Source: Kineosporiaceae bacterium (GTDB lineage: Bacteria; Actinomycetota; Actinomycetes; Actinomycetales; Kineosporiaceae). Taken from it: 64,000 bases of DNA. Under the pieces are notes generated by a model. The model worked only from the letters and a program-made list of their open reading frames with translations, searched no databases and was not told where the DNA came from. The first letter of the stretch is position 1. Every line of letters begins with the position of its first letter. The stretch lies in assembly GCA_016713225.1 (NCBI GenBank), contig JADJPO010000002.1, forward strand, positions 124,001 through 188,000. The letters run 5' to 3'. Positions 9,228 through 18,183 of the stretch are shown in pieces. Position numbers and translations under genes: made by a program.

Positions 9228-9848
9228 GTGCGCAGCCGCAGGACACGCCCAGCAACGCCGGTGCAACCCGCGCCGGACGTCGAGTGGCTCACCCCCGCTC
9301 CGGACGGCAGTCACGTGGAACTGGCCTGGCCAGAGGCCGACGGCCCGTACACGTTGACCTGTCACCTGGCCAGGGTGGACGGGCGCACGATGCTGGTCGG
9401 CCTGGACATCCGCAGCTTCACCCTCGATGCCGACGGCGAACCGGTGCCGGGCACGGGCGGGCTGGTCGAGGTGAACCACCCCGCGCTGCGCTCGCTCAGA
9501 GCGGGCGAGATCGCCGAGGCCGCCCGCGCCACCCTTGCGGTTCTGCTGGCCACCAAGGCCACGTCCCGTGCCTTGAGTAAGGACGCCCGCCAAGCCGCCG
9601 CCCGAACCCTGGAGACCCTCACCGCGCCGAGCCGGCCGGGCGCCCGGTCACGCCCCGCCGGCAGCCAACTGGAGAAGGTCGCCGGACTCTTCAATCAGGC
9701 CGTCGCAGCCGGCGGCGACTCAGCCCGCCGACCCTCGATCTACGTCCACCAAGCCCTCGTCGAAGAGGGCCAAGACGTCAGCCTGAACACCGTCCGCGGC
9801 CAGATACACCGCGCCCGCGTCAAAGGCCTCATCCCACTCGCACCCTGA
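9228..9848 (+). CDS. Element-specific protein of unknown function
   Basis: A 206-aa cytoplasmic protein without membrane segments. The N-terminal half looks like a beta-rich domain (HVELAWPEADGPYTLTCHL, TMLVGLDIRSFTL). The C-terminal half is helical and ends in a likely DNA-binding segment (VSLNTVRGQIHRARVKGL), resembling winged-helix proteins. I do not recognise the family. A damaged copy at 25328-25702 in the second element shows that the gene is a regular part of this element type. The GTG at 9228 has a TAGGGT hexamer 6 nt upstream. Confidence 0.75.
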   Translation: MRSRRTRPATPVQPAPDVEWLTPAPDGSHVELAWPEADGPYTLTCHLARVDGRTMLVGLDIRSFTLDADGEPVPGTGGLVEVNHPALRSLRAGEIAEAARATLAVLLATKATSRALSKDARQAAARTLETLTAPSRPGARSRPAGSQLEKVAGLFNQAVAAGGDSARRPSIYVHQALVEEGQDVSLNTVRGQIHRARVKGLIPLAP

Positions 9849-9915
9849 CCGACGCTATGCGGGATGCATGGCAGCGGACGACTCCTCACTCTCGCGCAAG
9901 GCTCAGTGGCGCAGA

Positions 9916-10181
9916 AGATGTCCGTCACGCCAGCCGACGTCCTGGCCACCGTCATCCACCGCATCCGGCAACCCTCCGGTTCGGTCGCCTGCGTGGCGTC
10001 CTACGACCCGCACGAACGGGTCTGGAACCCGCCGATGCCGCTGCTGTTCCAACGCCAGATCGGTATGGACACCCGCGCCATCCCCGCCGGCACGATCAGG
10101 GACTGGATCTGCCGGTCACTGCCTGACACCGGGCCGGCTGACACCGGCCGCGAGGGCGCCGGGCAGACGAGCTCGGCGGGA
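9916..10181 (+). pseudogene. Recombinase fragment 1 (5'-truncated)
   Basis: The reading frame with SVTPADVLATVIHRIR and HERVWNPPMPLLFQRQIG matches the middle part of large actinobacterial tyrosine recombinases; the N-terminal several hundred residues are missing. It is cut at 10181 by the IS1634-family element. Fragments 2 (11990-12419) and 3 (18018-18148) are the rest of the same gene. Confidence 0.75.
10048..10181 (+). repeat. 134-bp direct repeat, left copy (target duplication)
   Basis: Identical to 11856-11989 and abutting the left end of the IS1634-family element. Long, variable target duplications are an established trait of the IS1634/IS1549 family. Confidence 0.9.
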
Positions 10182-11855
10182 CCCGACTTGGCTCACGTTT
10201 GGTGATCTTGGTGTGTTGCGGGGCTGTGACCTGCGGCGACGTTGATTGATCATGGGTTTGGTGTGCACTAGCCGGGGGGTGTGGGTCGTAGGCTCGGTGG
10301 GTGTCTCCTTACGTTCGGACGGTGCGGACGTCTTCGGGTGCGCGGGCGGTGCAGATCGTGCACTCGTCGCGGCGGGGGTCGCGGGAGATCACTCATGTCG
10401 GGTCGGCGCACACCGATGCCGAGTGGGAGGTGTTGAAGGCCGCGGCGTGGCAGCAGGTGGCGGCCGGGCAGGGTGAGCTCGACCTCGGCCTGGAGGGTGG
10501 GTCGGGTGGGTCTGCTGGTCGGGGTGCTCCGTTGCCGATCACGGCCTCGCGGATGGGGTACCTGTGGGAGGCGTTGAGTCGTGCCTACCAGGTCCTGGGG
10601 TTCGATGCCGCGGCCGGTGGGGACGGGGTGTTCCGGGATCTGGTGCTGGCCCGGATCATCGAGCCGACCAGCAAGCTCGACGCGGCCCGGGTGTTGGAGG
10701 AGGCGGGTGTGCCGGCCGCGTCGTATGCGACGTTGAAGCGGCGACTTCCGATGTATGCCAAGGCGTCCTGGCAGCAGAAGCTGTCCGCGGCATGCGCCGC
10801 CCATGCCGGGCTGGGTCCGGCCAGCCTGGTCCTGTTCGACGTGTCCACCCTGTATTTCGAGACCGATCAGGGAGACGGGTTCCGGGAGAGCGGATTCTCC
10901 AAGGAACGCCGCCTGGAACCACAGATCACGATCGGCCTGCTCACCGACGCATCGGGATTCCCGTTGGCGGTCAACGCGTTCGAGGGCAACAAGGCGGAGA
11001 AGGCCACCATGCTCCCGGTCATCGAGGCCTTCATGCGCGCTCACCAACTCAGAGACGTGACGGTGGTCGCCGACGCCGGGATGATCTCCGCGGCCAACCA
11101 GGAGGCGATCGAGGAAGCGGGCCTGTCGTTCATCCTCGCCGTGAAGATCCCCGAACTGCCCTACTGCGTGCGGACCTGGCAGGCCAAGAACCCCGGTGAG
11201 CCGTTCACCGACGGGCAGATCTTCACCCAACCCTGGCCCGCCGGCGCCAAGGACACCCGCCGCGACCAGGTCATCTACTACCAGTACCGCGCTGATCGTG
11301 GCCGGCGCACGCTACGCGGCATCGACGAACAGGTCGCCAAGGCCGAGAAGGCCGTCGCCGGCAAGACCGCCATCAAACGGAACCGGTTCGTCAAACTCAC
11401 CGGCGCCGACAAGAGCGTCAACCGCGCCCTGGAAACCAAGGCCCGGTCCCTGGCCGGGATCAAGGGCTACGTCACCAACCTGGCCGCCTGCCCCGACGGC
11501 ACCGCGATCACCGCCGACTTCGTGATCGGCGCCTACCACCGGCTCTACCTGATCGAGAAGGCCTTCCGCATGTCCAAGCACGACCTGGCAGCCCGACCGA
11601 TCTACCACCACAAGAAGGAATCGATCGAAGCCCACCTGACCATCGTGTTCGCCGCCCTGGCCATCTCCCACTGGATCGAGACCACCACCGACTGGTCGAT
11701 CAAGAAGTTCGTGCGGACCCTGCGGCGCTACCGCACCATCACCATCCAGGCCGGCGCCCACACCATCACCGCCGAAGACCCCCTACCGCACGAGATCCGC
11801 GACATCATCACCAAGATCAACTCAACCGGACGACACTAGCCTGAGCCAAGTCGGG
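10182..11855 (+). mobile_element. IS1634-family insertion sequence
   Basis: A 1674-bp element with 14-bp terminal inverted repeats (CCCGACTTGGCTCA at 10182, its complement at 11842-11855), one transposase gene, and an exact 134-bp direct repeat on both sides. It disrupts the recombinase gene. Confidence 0.92.
10301..11839 (+). CDS. IS1634-family transposase
   Basis: A 512-aa DDE transposase that would move the surrounding IS. Asp in LVLFDVSTLYFE, Asp in TVVADAGMIS and a C-terminal acidic residue in YLIEKAFRMSKHDLAARPIYH fit the DDE core of IS4-superfamily enzymes. The length is normal and there are no stops, so it may be active. The GTG at 10301 follows GGTG-rich sequence; the exact start is uncertain. 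Confidence 0.9.
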   Translation: MSPYVRTVRTSSGARAVQIVHSSRRGSREITHVGSAHTDAEWEVLKAAAWQQVAAGQGELDLGLEGGSGGSAGRGAPLPITASRMGYLWEALSRAYQVLGFDAAAGGDGVFRDLVLARIIEPTSKLDAARVLEEAGVPAASYATLKRRLPMYAKASWQQKLSAACAAHAGLGPASLVLFDVSTLYFETDQGDGFRESGFSKERRLEPQITIGLLTDASGFPLAVNAFEGNKAEKATMLPVIEAFMRAHQLRDVTVVADAGMISAANQEAIEEAGLSFILAVKIPELPYCVRTWQAKNPGEPFTDGQIFTQPWPAGAKDTRRDQVIYYQYRADRGRRTLRGIDEQVAKAEKAVAGKTAIKRNRFVKLTGADKSVNRALETKARSLAGIKGYVTNLAACPDGTAITADFVIGAYHRLYLIEKAFRMSKHDLAARPIYHHKKESIEAHLTIVFAALAISHWIETTTDWSIKKFVRTLRRYRTITIQAGAHTITAEDPLPHEIRDIITKINSTGRH

Positions 11856-11989
11856 TCCAACGCCAGATCGGTATGGACACCCGCGCCATCCCCGCCGGCA
11901 CGATCAGGGACTGGATCTGCCGGTCACTGCCTGACACCGGGCCGGCTGACACCGGCCGCGAGGGCGCCGGGCAGACGAGCTCGGCGGGA
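11856..11989 (+). repeat. 134-bp direct repeat, right copy
   Basis: Exact copy of 10048-10181 directly after the right end of the IS1634-family element. Joining 10181 to 11990 restores the recombinase frame (TSSAG followed by GPLRFTPHDFRR). Confidence 0.9.
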
Positions 11990-12419
11990 GGGCCGCTACG
12001 GTTCACCCCGCATGACTTTCGAAGGATCTTCATCACCGACGCCGTGCTGCACGGCATGCCACCCCACATCGCTCAACTCGTCGCCGGGCACCGGGACATC
12101 AACACCACCATGGGTTACAAGGCCGTCTATCCCGAGGAAGCGATCAACGGCCACCACGCGTTCATCGCCCGTCGACGAGCCCTGCGACCCAGCGAGGAGT
12201 ACCGCGCCCCGACTGATGCCGAGTGGCAGGAGTTCCTCGGCCACTTCGAGCACCGCAAGGTCTCCCTGGGCACCTGCGGGCGCTCCTACGCCACCGCCTG
12301 CATCCACGAACACTCCTGCCTGCGCTGCCCGCTGCTGCGCCCCGATCCCGCTCAACGCCACCGCCTCGTCGACGTCCGAGACAACCTCATCGCCCGGATC
12401 GACGAGGCTCGCCGTGTCG
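11990..12419 (+). pseudogene. Recombinase fragment 2 (catalytic part)
   Basis: Contains the catalytic box FTPHDFRRIFITDA, the second His region AQLVAGHRDINTTMGYKAVYP with the likely nucleophile Tyr, and the cysteine-containing tail HEHSCLRCPLLRPDPAQR typical of actinobacterial tyrosine recombinases. The frame is broken at 12419 by the IS256-family element sitting in the tip of an IS21-family element, and resumes at 18018. Confidence 0.85.
12408..12419 (+). repeat. 12-bp direct repeat left of IS256-family element
   Basis: CTCGCCGTGTCG here and at 13835-13846 bracket the IS256-family element. The block contains recombinase sequence joined to the first bases of the IS21-family end, so the IS256 copy inserted after the IS21 copy. 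Confidence 0.7.
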
Positions 12420-13834
12420 GGTCTGTAGGGCCAACGGTGTAACCGGCCTGACGGGTAGACCAGCGTGTCTGCCAGGAAGGTCCAGTGATGGCCGACAAGA
12501 TGCAGGGCATGAATGCTCTGGCTAAGAGAATCGAGATGTCTGAGCTCAAGCCTGGTGATGCTGAGCGGGCCGCGATCCGGGAGATGGTGAAATCTGCCAA
12601 GGATCGTGGTCTTGCTTTGACCGGGCCGGATGGCTTGTTGAAGATCCTCACCAAGACGGTGCTGGAAACAGCGCTGGATGAGGAAATGACCGGTCACCTC
12701 GGTTATGAGAAGCACGCCGTGGAAGGCCGCGACGGCGGGAATTCCCGTAACGGGATCCGGTCGAAGACGGTGTTGACTGATTCGGTCGGGCCGATCGAGA
12801 TCGATGTCCCGCGGGACCGGGATGGAAGTTTCGATCCGGTCATTGTGAAGAAACGTCAGCGCCGGATGGGTGATGTCGATGCGATCGTCTTGTCGCTGTA
12901 TGCGCGCGGGTTGACCACCGGTGAGATCAGCGCACATTTCGCGGAGGTCTACGGCGCGAGTGTGTCGAAGAATGTGGTCTCGGCGATCACCGATCAGGTG
13001 ATCGAGGAAATGACGGAATGGTCGACCCGGCCGTTGGCCTCGCACTACGTGGCCGTGTTCGTCGACGCGGTGCATGTGAAGGTCCGGGACGGGCAGGTCG
13101 CCAACCGGCCCTTCTACGCGGCCATCGGCGTGGACCTGCAGGGCCGCAGGGACGTGCTGGGCCTGTGGGCCGGCACCGCCGGGATGGGTGAGTCGTCCAA
13201 GTATTGGATCTCTATCTTAACCGAGTTGAAGAATCGTGGGGTGATCGACATCTTCTACCTGGTCTGTGACGGCTTGAAAGGCATGCCCGATTCAGTGAAC
13301 ACGATCTATCCCGACACGATCGTGCAGACCTGTGTCGTGCATCTGATCCGGAACACGTTCCGGTATTCCTCGAAGAGGTATTGGGGTGAGCTCGCCCGGG
13401 ACGTGAAAGCGATCTATACGGCGGTGGACGCCACGGCGGCGTGGGCGGCGTTCGAATCGTTGGAGGAGAAATGGGGGAAGCAGTATCCCGCGATCAGTAA
13501 CCTGTGGCGGAATGCCTGGGAGAACTTCATCCCATTCTTGGACTACGACATCGAGATCCGCAGACTGCTCTGCTCGACGAACGCGATTGAATCGATGAAT
13601 GCCCGGTATCGGCGGTCCGTGGACGCGAAAGGTCATTTCCCCACCGAGCAGGCAGCCATGAAAACCCTGTACTTGACCACCCGTAGCCTCGACCCGAAAG
13701 GAACCGGACAGAAACGATGGATCACCCGCTGGAAACCCGTCCTGAACGTCCTGGCGGTCGTTTTCGCCGACCGCATGCCCACCCCTGCTAGCCTCTAAAA
13801 CACCAACCGCCGGTTACACCGTTGCGCCCACAGT
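12420..13834 (+). mobile_element. IS256-family insertion sequence
   Basis: About 1415 bp with imperfect terminal inverted repeats of some 27 bp; the best part is AACGGTGTAACCGGC near 12433-12447 and its complement at 13809-13823. It carries one transposase gene and is bracketed by a 12-bp direct repeat. IS256 elements usually duplicate 8-9 bp, so a few repeat bases may belong to the element ends. Confidence 0.85.
12488..13798 (+). CDS. IS256-family (mutator-type) transposase
   Basis: A 436-aa DDE transposase. The signature residues are visible: Asp in AVFVDAVHVKVRDG, Asp in YLVCDGLKGMPDS, the CxxH zinc-like pair in CVVHLIRNTF and Glu in STNAIESMNARYRR. The N-terminal part (LDEEMTGHLGYEKH) is typical of the family. 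The ATG at 12488 has AGGAAGG 7 nt upstream. It is intact and could be functional. Confidence 0.95.
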   Translation: MADKMQGMNALAKRIEMSELKPGDAERAAIREMVKSAKDRGLALTGPDGLLKILTKTVLETALDEEMTGHLGYEKHAVEGRDGGNSRNGIRSKTVLTDSVGPIEIDVPRDRDGSFDPVIVKKRQRRMGDVDAIVLSLYARGLTTGEISAHFAEVYGASVSKNVVSAITDQVIEEMTEWSTRPLASHYVAVFVDAVHVKVRDGQVANRPFYAAIGVDLQGRRDVLGLWAGTAGMGESSKYWISILTELKNRGVIDIFYLVCDGLKGMPDSVNTIYPDTIVQTCVVHLIRNTFRYSSKRYWGELARDVKAIYTAVDATAAWAAFESLEEKWGKQYPAISNLWRNAWENFIPFLDYDIEIRRLLCSTNAIESMNARYRRSVDAKGHFPTEQAAMKTLYLTTRSLDPKGTGQKRWITRWKPVLNVLAVVFADRMPTPASL

Positions 13835-13909
13835 CTCGCCGTGTCGCTTGCCAGCGTGATGGGACCACCCGTTCTGCCACGAGGATGGGACCACTGTGGG
13901 GCGGCTTGA

Positions 13910-14737
13910 TCATGGGGTTCGGTCGCTGTCGGGGTCAAGCCGGGCAGGTGCTGGGGCGTGGGGGCGTTGCCGGTAGGAGGGTCCGTCGAGGATCAGGGTG
14001 TGGGCGTGGCCGGTGAGCCGGTCCACGGCTGCTTGGGCCAGGAGCTGGTCGCTCGTCATTGCGAGCCACTCAGACGGGTCCCGGTTGCTGGTCACGATCG
14101 TCGACGCGGCTCTCGCGTGGCGTTCGACGGCGAGTTCGTAGAAGTCGTTCGTGGTGACCGGATCCAGGGCCTTCAGCGCGAAGTCGTCGATGATCAGTAG
14201 GTCGAGGCGGGCGAGCCGGCGGAACTCGGTCTCCAGGGTTTGGTCGAGGCGCGCGGCGCGCAGGCGGGTGAACAGCTTCTCCGCGCGGACCATGTGCACG
14301 GTGTGCCGGCGACGGACCGCGATGTGGCCCAGGGCATTCGCGCAGTGACTCTTCCCGACGCCGACCGGGCCCAGGACGAGCAGATTGTGGCCGGCGTCCA
14401 GGAACCGCAACGAGATCAGGTCAGCGAACGCGGCCCGGTCGTAGATCAGGTCGGCGGGTTCGGTCCAGGTCTCGATCCGCATCCGAGGGATCAGCCCCGC
14501 CCGGGTGGCCCGGGTCGCCGCGGAGCGGTTCTCCCGGCGGGCGACCTCGTCGCCCAGGATCTGCTCCAGGAACTGGTGATGAGACAGCTGCCGACTCTTG
14601 GCCAGCAGGAGCCGCTCGGGGAGGGTGTCCTTCAGCCCGGACAGCTTCAACGCCCGCAGCAGCGCCAACAGATCGCTGCCCAGCGGATCCACCGGCATCG
14701 TCGTATTCGGCGGGATGGTCGGGGTGGTCAGGGTCAT
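13910..14737 (-). CDS. istB: IS21-family helper ATPase IstB
   Basis: A 275-aa AAA+ ATPase, related to DnaC, that assists the IstA transposase in target selection. Walker A is VLGPVGVGKSHCANAL and Walker B is DLLIIDDFAL; sensor residues lie in STIVTSNRD. Its start overlaps the istA stop (14734-14737, ATGA). It is intact, but its partner IstA is disrupted, so this copy cannot transpose unaided. Confidence 0.95.
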   Translation of the reverse strand: MTLTTPTIPPNTTMPVDPLGSDLLALLRALKLSGLKDTLPERLLLAKSRQLSHHQFLEQILGDEVARRENRSAATRATRAGLIPRMRIETWTEPADLIYDRAAFADLISLRFLDAGHNLLVLGPVGVGKSHCANALGHIAVRRRHTVHMVRAEKLFTRLRAARLDQTLETEFRRLARLDLLIIDDFALKALDPVTTNDFYELAVERHARAASTIVTSNRDPSEWLAMTSDQLLAQAAVDRLTGHAHTLILDGPSYRQRPHAPAPARLDPDSDRTP

Positions 14738-15681
14738 GGGGTGAGGTCCTCCTCGATGGGGTCGGGCACGACGGTCAGACGCCGCCGCGGATTGTTGAGC
14801 GAGGTCGTGAACTCGGCGGGGTCGCGGGCGAACCGGCCCGAGATCCCCGCGCTGGTGGGCAGCTGCGGTGGGGTGGTCTCCAGGGCCCGAGCGAGCATCG
14901 CGGCGATCTTCGCCACGGAGACCACGTCGAGGTCCAACGCTGTGCGGCAGGCGTCCTCGACGGGGCCGGGACCGTAGCGGCGGACCAGGCCGAGCAGGCG
15001 GTAGACGCTGCGCATCCGGGTCCAGGGCAACGGCTCGTCCAACAGCCGCTGGACGTAGATCCCGATGTGGTGGCCGTGGCGCTGCGCGGTGGCGTGGAGG
15101 CGGTCCAGGTCGCGCATCGCATACCCGACCCGCTCCACCGGCAGGTCGCTCGGGTCGGTGGAGCGGCCGCCGGGCGGTTGGCGGGGGTGGGTCTTGATCA
15201 GGCGGCCGCGGTGGAACAGCTTCACCAGATCACGGTCGGCGCGGGCGTCCAGGTGGGTGCCGATCCAGTCGGTGGGGACCGAGTACAACGCCTTGGCGAT
15301 CTCCACGTGGTGGTCGCGGTGCACCTTCACCACCCGCAGCACCGGCACGTCATAGGCCGCCGGGACCGGCAGCAGGACCGGCGCCTCTAGGTCGGTGAAC
15401 ACCTCCAGCGGCCGCGCAGCCAGGGTGCCGTGCATCCGCATCCCGGCGACCTCGCGGCACCACCGCGTGGCGGCGGCCTGCGCGGTGGCGAGGTCGGTGA
15501 AGGCTTCGCCGGCCCAGAAGTTGCCGCGGACGTACTGCACGACCCGCTCGACCCGGGGTTTGTCCTGCGGCGCCCGGACCCGGGCGGGGTCGGTGGCGAA
15601 CCCGGCGTGCTGGGCATAGTCCAACCACCCGATCGACAACCTCGGTGTCACCGCGTCAGCCTGGGTGACAACGGGTTTGAG
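14734..15681 (-). pseudogene. istA: istA, C-terminal part
   Basis: C-terminal half of the IS21 transposase, starting at LKPVVTQADAVTPRLS and including the catalytic Glu region KPRVERVVQYVRGNFWAG. The ISL3 element lies between it and the N-terminal part (17165-17859). Apart from the 8-bp duplication the two parts would join to a full gene. Confidence 0.9.
15674..15681 (+). repeat. 8-bp target duplication of ISL3 element (left)
   Basis: GGTTTGAG here and at 17165-17172 flank the ISL3-family element. Eight base pairs is the expected duplication for this family. Confidence 0.9.
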
Positions 15682-17164
15682 GGCTCTTCGTAGTTCCGCG
15701 TGATGTCCTGTGTTGATCAAGGTGTTCACGCTGCCGTCCGGGCGGCGCTGGCCAGGAGGATACGGGCCTTGTAGTGGCTCTCGTTCCGAAATCCTCGGCC
15801 GGTCCGCTTGATGTGCTTGATCCCGGTGTTCGCGGCTTCGGTGCGGGCGTTGGTGACGCCGGTGATGATGGCGACCTCGATGTGCGGCCACCAGGTGCAG
15901 ATCGTCGCCCACAGCCGGTCGGTCTCCGGCATGCGTGCGGTCAGGACGTAGGCGCCCAGGCGCATCTTCTCCTCCTGGGCGGTGGCCAGGCTGGAGCAGG
16001 CCAGCAGGCGGCGGAGCTGTTCCTTCACGGCCCAGGCCGCGCCGAGCTCGTCGGTCGGGTCATCGGCGGTGAACGTGCGCCGCAGCCGGGCCAACGCCTT
16101 CGGGGACAGGGTGTCACCGGCGCGCAGCAGCAGCCGCCGGTTCGCCCACGCCGCGTCCCGGCGCCGGCCCCGGCGACCGAACCGTTCCCGGATCACCCGT
16201 TGCCGGACCTGGGTCAACGCGTCGCCTGCGAGCTTGACCAGATGGAACACATCGACCGCGACCGCGGCCTCGGGCAGGTGCTCGCTGATCGCCTTGCGGT
16301 AGGCCGCGGACGGGTCGATCGCGACCACCTCGATGCCTGCTCGCCAGGTGTCGGTGCGTCCGGCCAGCCAGTCCCCGGCCCCCCGTCGAGGTGCGCCCGT
16401 CGACCACGGCGAGGACCTGCCCGGTGTCCAGGTCGACCAGGGTGGTCATCCACGGCTCCCTGCGCTTCCACGCGCCGTGCTCGTCGCGGAAGAACCGGAC
16501 CGACCGGTAACGGTGCTCATCGATCCCGAGCCGGCGCACCATCGTGGCGTCGACAGCCGGCAGCACCAGGACGGCCGCGTTCACCGATGCCTGCACGGTC
16601 CACCAAGCGATGCCGTACGCGGCGGCGACCTCGACCACGGCCCGCCCCGAGCAGATCACCGCGTCCAGCACCGCCCCCCGAAGCCGGGTCGTGGCCTTCG
16701 CCCGCAACGGGACCTCATCGGTGACCTCGGCGAACGTCCGCTTCCCGCACAGGGTTTCGGCGCAGACGAACCTGCGCCGGCGCAGGACCACCTCCACCCG
16801 GCCGGCGACCGGGATGTCCCGCAGCCGCGAGGCACGGACCTGATGCACCCGGTCCGACAGCACCCCACAGGCCGGGCACGCCGCCTCTGCGGCCTCCGAG
16901 GCGATCGTGACCACCCGCACCGGGCAGCCGTCGTCGTCGACATCGTCGACCGCCTGCACGACGCGGTAGCCGGGCAGGTCGAACAGCACACTCGCCGCAT
17001 CCCGCGGCAAGCCCGTAGGCTCGAACATGGCTCGTGGTCCCTCGACTGGATGAGTGCCTCGCAACACCCATCCCAGCGCAGGACCACGAGCCCCCTACAT
17101 CACCGGCCAGCCACCAACCCGCCGTGTCGTGATCATGAAACTCCACGCTCAACTACCAAGAGCC
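15682..17164 (-). mobile_element. ISL3-family insertion sequence
   Basis: A 1483-bp element with ends starting GGCTCTT(C/G)GTAGTT, the signature of ISL3. It has an 8-bp target duplication and inserts in istA of the IS21 element, right after the second catalytic Asp motif. Its own transposase carries a frameshift. Confidence 0.92.
15726..17028 (-). pseudogene. ISL3-family transposase, frameshifted
   Basis: The N-terminal zinc-binding part (CPACGVLSDRVHQ, then CAETLCGKRTF), the catalytic regions GIDEHRYRS and IDPSAAYRKA and the C-terminal acidic region TEAANTGIKHIKRTGRG are all recognisable, about 433 aa in total. The frame changes around 16370-16385 in a run of six G/C bases; the span is one base too long for a continuous frame. 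Either the copy is dead, the run is a sequence error, or a frameshift is programmed there. Confidence 0.85.
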
Positions 17165-17859
17165 GGTTTGAGGTTGTCCGGGACGAGGACCTTGAACACG
17201 CCGCCGAAGAACGCCCACGCCGCCTCACAGCCGGCGATCACATCGCTCAACGTCTGGCCGTGGGACAGGTGGACGTACATGTACCGGGACACCACCGCAG
17301 TGAAGATCAACGCGTGGACCTTGCGGCGCCGGCCCGGTGAGGCCTCTCCGGGCGGGTCGGGCTCGGCGAGGTAGCCCATCTGGGCGAAGTCGATCTGACA
17401 CTCCACCCCCGGATCCCCATCGACCACCCGCACCGTCACCCGGCGGGCGCCGCGACCTTGGAAGCCGCACTGCGCGACCGCGAACCGGTGCAGCGTCCGA
17501 TACGGCACCACCGTCCCGGACCGGGTCAACAGCTCACCGATCTTCACGATCGACAAGCCCTGCCCCACCCAATCGGTGACGTCCTGGCGACGGCCCAGCA
17601 GGACCTCCCACGCGGTCCCGTGCCCGTTCGGCCGGGCCGGGCGGACCACGTCGATCACCGCGCCGATCAGCGCATCATCCACCGCGCCCAGGTCGGCGTC
17701 GCGGGCCAGACCGGCTGCCTGCGCGGCCTCGACATAGCGGCGGGCGGTCTTGCGGTCCACGCCCGCTCGCTCGGCGATCGTGCGCAGCCCACCCCCGCCC
17801 AGCCAACCCCGCAGCACCTCACGGACCTCGACCACATCGACCTCCCGGAACGCCACCAC
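17165..17859 (-). pseudogene. istA: istA, N-terminal part
   Basis: N-terminal IS21 transposase with a helix-turn-helix (LRTIAERAGVDRKTARRYV), the first catalytic Asp (ECQIDFAQMGYL) and the second (VLVPDNLKP), after which the ISL3 element cuts the gene. The frame runs only a few codons into the ISL3 end before a stop at 17149. Confidence 0.9.
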
Positions 17860-18017
17860 GACTCCTCACGCCCACCAGTACGACGTGACGATCGAAAGCG
17901 CCCCAGACCCAGCCCGTCCGTGGACGCGCCGAGTGGTCCCATAACTGGCAGAACCAGTGGTCCCATGACCGTGGCAGAACTCAACTCACGGCGGTCCCAT
18001 CACCGTGGCAGGCGACA

Positions 18018-18148
18018 CGCCGGGAGGGATGGCTCGGTGAAGTGGAAGGGCTGCAGATCAGCCTGGCCGGGGCCCGCGCCAAGCTCATCCAGCTCGACCA
18101 GATCACCAACCCCCGAGCGCCCGTCGGCCTCGGCCTACCGACCCGCTA
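18018..18148 (+). pseudogene. Recombinase fragment 3 (C-terminus)
   Basis: Encodes the last about 43 residues of the tyrosine recombinase (GWLGEVEGLQISLAGARAK and on to a TAA at 18146-18148). Joined to fragment 2 across the IS21 element it gives the family-typical sequence RREGWLGEVEGL, which proves all three fragments were one gene. Confidence 0.85.
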
Positions 18149-18183
18149 ACACCCCCTGAAGATCAAGTTCAGTCAACAGGAGG

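Larger units (their letters stand above)
13842..18017 (-). mobile_element. IS21-family insertion sequence, interrupted by ISL3
   Basis: The ends begin TGTCGC(C/T)TGCCA, the TG start typical of IS21 elements, and each end carries repeated GCCA-x-ATGGGACCA blocks. The flanking 5 bp CGCCG are duplicated (13837-13841 and 18018-18022). It encodes istA and istB on the minus strand. Subtracting the inserted ISL3 element (15682-17164 plus its 8-bp duplication) leaves about 2.7 kb, a normal IS21 size. Deleting the whole element restores the recombinase reading frame (DEARREGWLGEVEG). Confidence 0.9.

Noticed and set aside
9857..10205. Independent small genes between the 206-aa gene and the IS1634 element
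   Set aside because: The frame with HERVWNPPMPLLFQRQIG is part of the broken recombinase; the other two frames are shadows.
10248..10263. Shared string TGATCATGGG at 2545, 10251 and 13908
   Set aside because: Short, palindromic core (TGATCA) in three unrelated contexts; probably chance.
14240..17340. Several plus-strand frames of 200-335 codons inside the IS21 and ISL3 elements
   Set aside because: All are antisense to the istB, istA and ISL3 transposase genes.
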